Origin: Bifidobacterium miconis
GTDB taxonomy: Bacteria > Actinomycetota > Actinomycetes > Actinomycetales > Bifidobacteriaceae
NCBI RefSeq assembly: GCF_019331735.1
Contig: NZ_JAHBBH010000001.1
Location: 124,001-188,000, forward strand
Length of the DNA stretch: 64,000 nt
Reading direction: 5' to 3'
Position numbers and translations under genes: made by a program. The first letter of the stretch is position 1, and the number at the start of each line of letters is the position of its first letter. This document shows, piece by piece, positions 34,170 to 43,800 of this stretch. The notes below the pieces were generated by a model. That model was not told the origin of the DNA. It saw nothing but the letters and a program-made list of their open reading frames with translations, and did not search any database.

Positions 34170-37100
34170 ATGGCTGATAGAACATCGCACATCGCTGCCG
34201 CCGAGGTGCCGGCTGTTCACGATGATTTGCATCGCGTCATCCAACAGGCCGTGACGGATGCTGCGGCGGGAGAGAACGGGGACTTGTTCATCATCCTCAC
34301 CCCGGCCAGACTGCGCACGTATGCGGAACGGGCGACGCTGGAATATCTGGGAAAGCATCCGATCGGACGGCCGGGCGTGACGGTGAACGTGCACTCGTTC
34401 GCCAGTCTGGTGCGTTCCGTGATCGGCAACCGGGACGCCGGCAAATACGCGAAACCGATGCTCGGCTCGTTCGCCCTGCGCGAGTGGCTCGCCGCGCTCA
34501 TGAGACAGGATCCAGCCACGTTCCGCAAAGCCGGTGACACGTTCGGCTCGGCCAGCCAGTTCGCGAACCAGATCGCCGAACTGTTCGACGCGGGGATCAC
34601 GGCCGACGATCTGGAACGGGCGGCCGCGGCCGATCCGGCGAACGGGATGCTCGCCGACGATCGCATGGCCGCGCTCGCCATACTGCTGCGCGCGGCGGAA
34701 CGACGGTTCGGCGATGCACGCGTGCTGCCGGGCGGTAACGCGGCCGTCGCGTGGCCGTGGATCGAAGACCGGGGAAACACGTTGCACGTCTACCTGTACG
34801 GATTCGAAAAACTGTCCGCGGCCGAAGCGAGAGCCGTATCCGCATTGCAGCGTCACGCCCACATGACGGTCTGCGACGAACCCGGCTATCGGGCGGACAT
34901 CACTGACGCGATATTCGGTTCGTCCTCCGGCAGGCATGCGGCCGCAAGCGATCATGCCAGACTGCCGGAACCGATTCCCGTCGATCCCGGCCGTGTCGTC
35001 GCCATGTCCGCAGCGGACGAAATGGAGGAGGTGCGCGCCGTCGCCTGTCTCATCCGCGAACTGCACGACCACGGCGGTGCGGACGGCGCACCGGTACCGT
35101 ATGAGCGTATGCTCGTGACGGCACGCGACCTGAGCCCCTACCGGGCTATGCTGGACAGCGAATTCACGTATCAGGGCATCCCCGTCAATGCGACGCCAGC
35201 CGCAACCCTGGCCGACGGCCCGTTCGCAGACCTGCTGCTGGGACTGCTCGACGAACGCCTGTACGAAGAACGGCCCGACCGGGCCGCCGTCATGCGCGTG
35301 TTCCGCACGCGGCTTCTGCGCGACCCGCACCGGCAATGGCGCATCACCAATCGCGATCTCGACCGACTGGATCGACGGCTGCAATCCGAAGATCCCGCCG
35401 CAGTATGGTCAGACGGCGAACACCGGACGACCGGCGCGACGGTCACCGCCATACGCGCGCTGATCAACGAAGCGCGACCAGCGTTCATGCCACCGACCGG
35501 CACGGGACTCACCGTCCGCGAAATCCTGGCGCGCATGGTCCGGTTCCTGGCCGACCACCGCGTGAACCTGTCGTGGCGACTCGTGCTCGAAGAATCCTCC
35601 AGTGACAAGGACCGGCACGACAGCGCAGAACTTGAGCAGCGGTTCACGCGCACGCGCGAAGCGTGGAACCTCGTCATGCACTCCTTCGACGAACTCGTCG
35701 AACTGTGCGGCGACGAACCGTACGACGACATTCGTGCCACACTCCCCAACGGTCTCGAAACGCTGCTTGCCGCCACGCCGGCCGGCGCCGAACCCAAATC
35801 GACCGACGCGGTGGACGTGGTCGCCTTCCCGACGGCCATGCGCCATTACGATCGCGTGTTCGTGCTCGGCTGCAGCGAATCGGCTTTGCCGGCCATCCCG
35901 CACGAATCGGGACTGCTCAACGACACGGAGCGGCTCCGGCTCGCCGAGACGCTCGCGACAAACGGCAAGACGATCGAAGCGGCCATAATGCGCTCGCTGT
36001 CGGTGCACGGCAAGGCCCGCCGCGAAGTGCTTGCGTTCAACCGCGTGCTGCGGCACGCCGGCCGAATCACGCTGCTGTGCCCGCGCAACGCCGGGGGCGC
36101 GTCGCAGACGCTGTCCCCGTTCGCGGCCCGACTGCTGCCGAACCTGTCCGACGGTCAGGGAACGCGCAGCCAAACCATCGACGATCTGCCGTTCGCCGAC
36201 AACATTGCCCCCAACGGGATCGCCATGGATGAGCAGGACGCAACGGACGATCGGGCGCATCGTCCGCTCACCCGGCCGGTCGACCGCAATCCGCTGGACG
36301 GGCCGGTCGCGCTCGCGCTGTTCACCACAACGGAACGCAACACCGGCGAACGCGTGCTGGAAACGTCGATTTCCGCAGCCGAACGGTACTACGCCAACCC
36401 GTTCGAAACGTTCATGGACAAGGGACTGCACGTCAAGGCGCTTGAACCGTTCGCGCTGGACGCTGCGATCGAGGGGCTGTTCTACCACGCGGTGCTCGAA
36501 CGGACGGTCGACGTACTCATCGCGACGGGGAAGAACCCCGCGAGCGTGTCAAAAACGTACCGTGCCGACGACGGCACGCCGTTGGACGCGCACGCGCTGG
36601 TCAACCTGTTCGCCGATCCGGACTGGCATCCCTCGCCGCTGCCCGAGTACGGATTGAACGGGCAAAGCCTGATCGACGAAGAACCGAAGTTCGCGATATT
36701 CCTGTCCGGCAACCGCATGAAAGCCGTGCATCGGCAACTGGTGCAACGGCTGCACGCCTTCGTCGACCGACTGCATGCAACCCGGGGAAAGTGGAAGGAC
36801 AACCTGTTGACGCCGCTGGACGGCGAAGAACAGCCTCTCGTCACCACGACCCGGCCGTTGTTCGCCGAACAGCAGTTCGGCGACATCAACGGCGTCAAAG
36901 GAGACTGGGATCCCGTCACGCATCAGCTGACAGGTCACGGCGACGACGGCCCGACCGAAGTCCGACTGGACATTCGAGGCAAAGTGGACCGCATCGACGA
37001 AGTCACCAGAGGCGACGACAAGGCCGCGTTCGTGATCGACTACAAGTCCTCGGGCTCGAACTACACGCTGTTCGCCGACATGAACGGCGCGAAAGTCTAC

Positions 37101-37880
37101 TACGGCCACGAACTGCAGCTGCTCACCTACGCGTATGCGGCGATGCGCAACCTGCACGAACAGCGGCCGGACCTGCCCGTGGCGGGCGTCATGTTCCTGC
37201 CGATCAAGGCAAGCGGCACCGGCGTGTCCGCCACCGTCAAACCCGGCACGCTCGTCTTCAAGCCGGCGGACGACGCAACCGGGCCGGAACCGTCCGGAAA
37301 ACCGGCCGATAAACAGGCCGATCCCAACGAACAGTGGACTATGCTCTTTGCCGGCGCCGAAGGCAGGCTTCCCGGCATCGCGTGCAAGGCCAAAAACACC
37401 CCGCTCGACATCGGGGACATGGGCCTGCTCGTACAACCGTGGCAGTGCAGAACAACCCCTTCGGGGAAGGCGGCGACCAGCGCACTGCCTTCGGTCGGCA
37501 CGAAGCAAAAGGATTTCGCCGCCCTGCTCGAATACGTGCAGAACATGATCGTCCGCGCCTGCCAAAACATGCTCGACGGACGCGTCTCGCCGTCCCCGTA
37601 CCGGAACATCGCGGACGAGAAGAACGGTGCCCAGTACAGCGACTTCAAGGACGCGATGGCATTGGACCTCGTCGACGGACGCGCCTGGCACTACGAGCGT
37701 CCGCTGTTTCTGCAGGACTTCCTCGACAGGGCCGCAAGCGGCGAAATCATGGACCGGTTCGCGACGCCGGAATCCGCCGTCACGATCGGCGACGTCGACG
37801 CTGGCAACGGCAACGAGGACGATATCGACGCGAATGATACGGACGATGCAGGCAACACGGACGGCAAGGAGCAGGCATGA
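34170..37880 (+). CDS. AddB/RexB-like helicase-nuclease subunit without Fe-S cysteines
   Basis: A 1236-residue protein with the AddB layout: an inactivated SF1-type helicase body (RVFVLGCSESALPAIPHE block near residue 570) and a C-terminal RecB-type nuclease (ELQLLTYAYAAM helix and catalytic FVIDYKSSG near residue 955). Two AddB hallmarks are lost: no Walker A GxxGxGKT at the N-terminus, and the CxxC...C of the Fe-S cluster is replaced (AQYSDFKDAM where CxYCxYxxxC is expected). It pairs with the next gene product, whose ATG overlaps its stop. Located directly behind mcrBC, it is probably a defence variant of a RecBCD-like enzyme, not the housekeeping copy; that is inference. Confidence 0.82.
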   Translation: MADRTSHIAAAEVPAVHDDLHRVIQQAVTDAAAGENGDLFIILTPARLRTYAERATLEYLGKHPIGRPGVTVNVHSFASLVRSVIGNRDAGKYAKPMLGSFALREWLAALMRQDPATFRKAGDTFGSASQFANQIAELFDAGITADDLERAAAADPANGMLADDRMAALAILLRAAERRFGDARVLPGGNAAVAWPWIEDRGNTLHVYLYGFEKLSAAEARAVSALQRHAHMTVCDEPGYRADITDAIFGSSSGRHAAASDHARLPEPIPVDPGRVVAMSAADEMEEVRAVACLIRELHDHGGADGAPVPYERMLVTARDLSPYRAMLDSEFTYQGIPVNATPAATLADGPFADLLLGLLDERLYEERPDRAAVMRVFRTRLLRDPHRQWRITNRDLDRLDRRLQSEDPAAVWSDGEHRTTGATVTAIRALINEARPAFMPPTGTGLTVREILARMVRFLADHRVNLSWRLVLEESSSDKDRHDSAELEQRFTRTREAWNLVMHSFDELVELCGDEPYDDIRATLPNGLETLLAATPAGAEPKSTDAVDVVAFPTAMRHYDRVFVLGCSESALPAIPHESGLLNDTERLRLAETLATNGKTIEAAIMRSLSVHGKARREVLAFNRVLRHAGRITLLCPRNAGGASQTLSPFAARLLPNLSDGQGTRSQTIDDLPFADNIAPNGIAMDEQDATDDRAHRPLTRPVDRNPLDGPVALALFTTTERNTGERVLETSISAAERYYANPFETFMDKGLHVKALEPFALDAAIEGLFYHAVLERTVDVLIATGKNPASVSKTYRADDGTPLDAHALVNLFADPDWHPSPLPEYGLNGQSLIDEEPKFAIFLSGNRMKAVHRQLVQRLHAFVDRLHATRGKWKDNLLTPLDGEEQPLVTTTRPLFAEQQFGDINGVKGDWDPVTHQLTGHGDDGPTEVRLDIRGKVDRIDEVTRGDDKAAFVIDYKSSGSNYTLFADMNGAKVYYGHELQLLTYAYAAMRNLHEQRPDLPVAGVMFLPIKASGTGVSATVKPGTLVFKPADDATGPEPSGKPADKQADPNEQWTMLFAGAEGRLPGIACKAKNTPLDIGDMGLLVQPWQCRTTPSGKAATSALPSVGTKQKDFAALLEYVQNMIVRACQNMLDGRVSPSPYRNIADEKNGAQYSDFKDAMALDLVDGRAWHYERPLFLQDFLDRAASGEIMDRFATPESAVTIGDVDAGNGNEDDIDANDTDDAGNTDGKEQA

Positions 37881-40800
37881 CCCACGACAACCGGTATTTC
37901 ATCAACGCGTCGGCCGGAACCGGCAAAACCACCCGACTCCTGCAGGACGTGATGATCGACCTGTTCAACCGCAGCCGGAGCGACGAACACGCGTCCATCC
38001 GCAACTCGCTGATCATCACGTTCACCGTCGCCGCGGCCGCAGAACTGCGCTCCAAACTCGACCGCAACCTCGCGTTCGCCGTACGCTACGCGCGCACGCA
38101 CGAGCGGCTGATGTCCGGACAACCGGTCGACGACGACGCGGCCGAACATGACGTCGACTTCTACATCGGCGGCGACGACGGCGAACTGGCCTCGTCCATC
38201 CGCTCCAGCAGCGAATCGGCGGCATTCGCCGCGCGCGTGTTCTCCAAGGCGCAGGACGAACTGCCGTCCACGCACATCAGCAGCATCGACGCGCTCAACA
38301 AATACATCGTCGACCGCAACGCCAGCGAACTCGGCATCGACCCGGGATACCGGATCCTCGCCGACACGGCCATGGCCGCGCAACTGCGCAACGGCATCCT
38401 CGACGAACTGTTCGAACAATGGTACGACCCAAACTGGCACAGCGAGCCGGTCAATCTGAACGGGACACCGGTCACGGTCGGCAACGCCGAATTCGTCGAC
38501 CTGCTCGACAACCTCAACGGCCCGGCCTCCGACGACAGGCTCGGCCGCGAAATCCTCAGTCTGTACGATCGCGCGCAATCCAAGCCGGCCGGTCTCGTCT
38601 GGCTCGACTCGCTGTCCGAACCGTACCGCACGCAGTTCTCTGCGACGAAACCGCTGCGCGGCGCCAACTGGATGGTCGACCGCGCATTCGACGAATGGCG
38701 CGACGGACTCGGACCGCTGCGCCAACAGGCCGCGAGCACGCTGCACGACATCGGCGCATCATGCGGCGACGCGCGCGACGGCGAACGGCTCATCGCCGAC
38801 AGCCGCGTCTTCTCCGCGCTGTTCGCGTCATTCGACGCCATCGTGGACGCGTACGAACACGGCGGGTGGAACGACGTGAAAGCCGCGCTGCAAGGACCAT
38901 ACGACGCGGTCGGCCAGTTCAACCTCACCAAACAGGGCGTGCCGAGCAAGCAGCTGTCCGCCAGCAAGTTCGCCGCGGTGAGCGACCTGTTCAAACAAGT
39001 CCAACCTGGCACGGACAGCAACCTCACGGCCACGAATCTGGTCAAAACCGTGCGCGGATACGCCGACAAACTCACAAACCCGGTGTTCGCATACACCGCC
39101 GAACAGACGGACGCGCTCGACGAGGTCGCCCGCCGGCGCATCGACACGCTGGTAGTGCTCGTCAAACTCTTCGCAGCCCGATACGACAGTGAAAAACGTG
39201 CGTCGGCGCTCGCCGAATTCGCCGACATCACGCACCTGGCCGACCGGGCGCTGCACGATCCCGCAGTGCGCTTGCGGCTGCGCGACCAGTGGACGTACCT
39301 GTACGTCGACGAATGCCAGGACAACAATGCGATCCAAAACGAGATCATCGACCTGCTTTCCGATCCCATCGGCGGCAAGCCCGACGCCAAAGTGACCATG
39401 GTCGGCGACGTCAAGCAGAGCATTTATGCGTTCCGCTACGCCCAACCGGACGAGTTCCGCCGCAAAAGCGACGAAGTGCTCGAGCGCGACGCCGCCCTGC
39501 ACCGCACCGGCGACGAACGGCACTATCGCGTGCTGGAGGAAAACCACCGCTCCGTCCCGGAGATCCTCATCTTCGTGAACACCGTGTTCGACCGGCTCAT
39601 GCGCCGGAACATGGGCGGCGTCGACTATGTGCGCCGGACAGACGGCGGCGAATACGCGTCGAACGACCGTTTCGTCATCGCCGGACCGCAAACGGGAGAC
39701 GACGGCCAATCGAAAGCGTATGACGCCGGCGCGGTGGAACTGCTCATCCGCACCAAAACCGATCCCGAAGAGAACCGGCGGCCGCTCGACGACACCGACA
39801 TTCCGCGCGACAGTTCGGACCAGCAGCAGATCGACATGGTCGTGCGCCGCATCCGCGCCCTGCACGATGAGCCCCGACCCGGGCACGACGCCGGCTACTC
39901 CTACGGGGACATCGCCGTGCTGGCGCGCAGCACGAAAACGTTCCCGGAACTGTACGATGCGCTGAGCGCCGCCGGCATCCCGGCGGACGTGACCGGCGTG
40001 GGCACGTACTATCAGACACCGGAAGTCATGATCGCATTGGACTGGCTGCGGGCGATCGACAACGCGCTGCTCGACGCGCCGATGGTCGCGCTGCTGCGAA
40101 CGTTCGGCTTCTCGGACCGCACGCTCGCCGAACTGCGACTGCTTGATCCCGTCAATGGTCCGGCCGTCGATGCTCCGGACAGCGTTCCGGCCGACGGGCC
40201 GGATGACGACGACGCGGCGGCGGGCGGCGCGAAACGCGGCTATATGCGTTTCTACGACCTGCTGCGCAAGACCGCGGACGGGACGTTCAATGCACGCAAG
40301 GAACTGGCCGACGAATGCCGGCGGTTCCTCGACCGACTGTCCGATTTCCGCGCGTTTGCGGAACACCATCCGATCGACGAACTGCTCTGGCGCATCTACA
40401 CGGAAACCGGCTGGTACGACTATTGCGGGGCGCTGCCGGACGGCGTGCAGCGGCAAGGCAACCTGACACGGCTGTGCGAGAAGGCGCGAACGTTCGAGGC
40501 CACGGGGGAGCGGGGCATCCTCCCGTTCCTGGCCGCGGTCGAACATTGGGCGGAGTCGCGCGACCGGCAGGTGAACGAGGAGGCGTCCACGCTCGCCACC
40601 AAGGACGCGGTGCACGTGATGACGATCCACAAGGCCAAGGGCCTGCAATGGAAGGTCGTCATCCTGATGGGCGCGCAGGCGAACCCGATCAGCGAGCGCA
40701 CGCGCAGCGCGTTCGAAACCATTCAGGCGCCGGATGGCGACCGAGGCATCGCCGCGTGCGATTTGCGCGACGAGCGGCACCAGATCAAAGTCGGCACGTT

Positions 40801-43800
40801 CCAGCGTGACCTGCTTGTGCGGGAGGCACGCCGCCGCGGCATCGACGAACAGCTGCGACTGCTGTACGTGGCGCTCACCCGACCGCAGGAAAAGCTCATC
40901 ATCGCCGGCACGTGGACGCGCACGCTCGCCGATCCGGACTCGTATGTCGCGAATCTGAACGACTACTGCAAGGACGCGCGCCTTGCGGACGACGGTGCGC
41001 TCGATCCCGAATACATCTCGCGCAACTACGGGGACGCGTCCGCGCAGGGCACGTACCTGAGCTGGATCATCAGTTCGCTGTGGGCCGCGGATCCCGTTTA
41101 CGATTCGACCAACGAGACGAACTCGTTCGCAGCGTTCTGGACGGCCGTATCGGCGAATGCGGCCTCGGATGTGCCGCCCGAGGCGGGAGCCGCGGACGAC
41201 GTGACGTCAGGAATCGCCGCTGAACACGCTTCTGACATGACGTCTGAACCGAGCGCTTCGGCGGAGGACGATCGGCAGATGTCTTGGCCGGTTGCGCTGC
41301 CGTCCGGACTCATGGACGACACGGTTGCGGTCGCTTCGGTGCCCGGCCGCGCATTCACCATGCACGCCGACTATGAGGACATCGAAGCGCAGCCGGTCAT
41401 CGACGAGCATGCGGACGGTTTCGACGCCATGACGACGAGGCCGACGACGGACGGGTTCCTGTCGCTTGACGACCGGCGCGTTCGGCGGCGTCCGGCCACC
41501 GTCAACGCGTCCGGCATCCGGCGCTGGCTCGACAGCCTGCCCTCTGACGATCATGATCCGAGCGACGATCCCGACATGCCGTCCGATCCGTCTTCCGATT
41601 CGTCGGGCGACGACGACACCGGTGACGGCGGCGAGGCGATGGGCGGCACCGGTGCGACGGCGACGAACATGGACGACGCGTCGGCCCGGCGGTTGGCATT
41701 CGCCTCCTACCCGCTGCCCGACTTCATGATGGACGCCGATGCCAGCCCTTCGCCTGCGGAACTCGGCGTCGCCGTGCACAATGTGCTGGAACTGTTCGAC
41801 TGGGCCACTCCGGCCGGTGCGACGGCCTGCGCGGACGAACTGCATGCGGTGATCGAGCGTCTCGCCGACAAGGAGATCATCTCGCGCGCCGTCGCCGACC
41901 GCATCGGCCGCGGGCGGCTGTTCGACGGTATGCTGTGGTTCGTGGCGGGAGGGGCTGACGCCGATCCGACGGCCGGGGACAACGGCATCTTCGGACGCGG
42001 CGGCATCCGCGGGCACCGTGTGCGGCTGCTGCGCGAGGAACCGTTCTCACTGCTCGTTTCCGCCGATGAATTGCGTGCGCTGATCGGTGAATCCGGCGAA
42101 AGCGGCTCGGACGATGCTCCGGCTGATGTTGTGCCGGATACCGCGGTGCAGGACGTTGCGGATGACCGGATCATCGTGCGAGGCGTCATCGACGGCTATT
42201 ACGTCGACGACGAAGCCAAGCGGATCGTCCTGTTCGACTACAAAACCGACGCCGTGCGCGACGACGAACGCGCCGACGGCAAGGCCGGACTGGAACGGTG
42301 GAAGCAACGGCTGCATGACGACTACTACGGCCAGCAGTCGCTGTACGCCGAGGCGTTGCGGCGGCTGTACCCGGGATATTCGGTTGCGGAGCGATGGCTG
42401 ATCGGCCTTGCCGGGCAGCGGCTGATCGACGTGTCCGATGACGGTTCGGACGATCTGGCCGGTACCGTATCGGGCCTCGGCGAGCCCAATGTTGCGTCGG
42501 ATGGGGATGCGGTTGCGCGTGACCGCGACACGCCGGACGCAGATTGTCCGGTTATGAAGGGTGTCCCGGAAACGCCGGGACGCGACGGGCAAGGCATCCG
42601 GACGGACGTCGGGAAACCCGATACGCAGGCCAGCATCTTGGAAAGGATCAGCGACATGGCAACCACGAACGACAATATCGACATCACCGGCAACGACGAG
42701 GCGCAGGACGGTGTGATGATCCGCTTCGACAGCCCCGCCCGGCAGACGGTCGGCGGCATCACCAAAATCACCGGACTGGTGCGTGCCAAATACCTCATCG
42801 GCATCATCGACAATCTCAACCTGCAGGCCAACCCGCGCAACGCGAAAACCGGACAGGTGACCAGCGCCATCCAGGACTCCATCGAGCATGATCCGATGCT
42901 GTTCCCGTTCAAGACCAAGGGCCTGCTGCTCGCGGCAAGCACCTACAAGGAATTGGAGCGCAACCGGTTCCTGCTCACCTTTGACGAACCGGATGTGGAG
43001 GGCATTCTCGACGGTGGCCACAACACGCTGGCCATTGGTCTGCTCATCCTTCGTCACGCCATGGAGCATGCCGGCCTGAAGATGCCGCGCGGCGCAAAGA
43101 CGTGGGCGGACTTCAAGCAACTGTGGTGGGACAACCGTTCCCTGATATCCGACTATCAGGAGGCCGTCAAGCAGGATCTGGCCGTGTTCAACGATCCGAA
43201 TAGCCCGAACGGCGAACTGTCGTTCTACGTCCCGGTGGAACTGCTGGTGCCCGCAGACCCGGACGACGAACTGTGCGTGGGGGATTTCCGTACCAACCTG
43301 CTGGAGATCTGCGAGGCGCGCAACAACAATGTGGAGCTGACCGCCAGCACCAAGGCCAATCAGAAGGGCTATTTCGACGATTTGGCCAAGCTGCTGGTGG
43401 AGGAGAACCTGCCGGTGGCCCAGCGCGTCGAATGGAAATCCAATGACGGCGGCGACGTCAAGGTGCAGGACATCATCGCATTGTCGTGGATCGTGCTGCG
43501 CCTGCTCACACCGGTCAAGGACGACGACGGCAAGCCGGTCGAGGCTCCCGCCCCCGCCAAGCTCTACAGCGGTAAGGGCGGCTGCCTCGACCTGTTCGTG
43601 CGGTTCATGGGATCCCCGGAAGTCACCGCGTCCTCGTCCGCAGACTACCGTGCGGAAATCCGCAACGTGCGCGTCCACAAGGCCCTTGCCCTCGCGGTGC
43701 AGCTGCCGGCCCTGTACGACGTCATCTACGAACGGTTCCCGAAGCTGTACAACGAGGCCAACGGCAAGTACGGCCGCATTGCGGCGGTGAAGAACCTGAA

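Noticed and set aside
38828-40780. Long minus-strand open frame inside the addA-like gene
   Set aside because: Lies wholly within a well-supported helicase gene and has an Arg/Val/Asp-rich translation typical of antisense frames.
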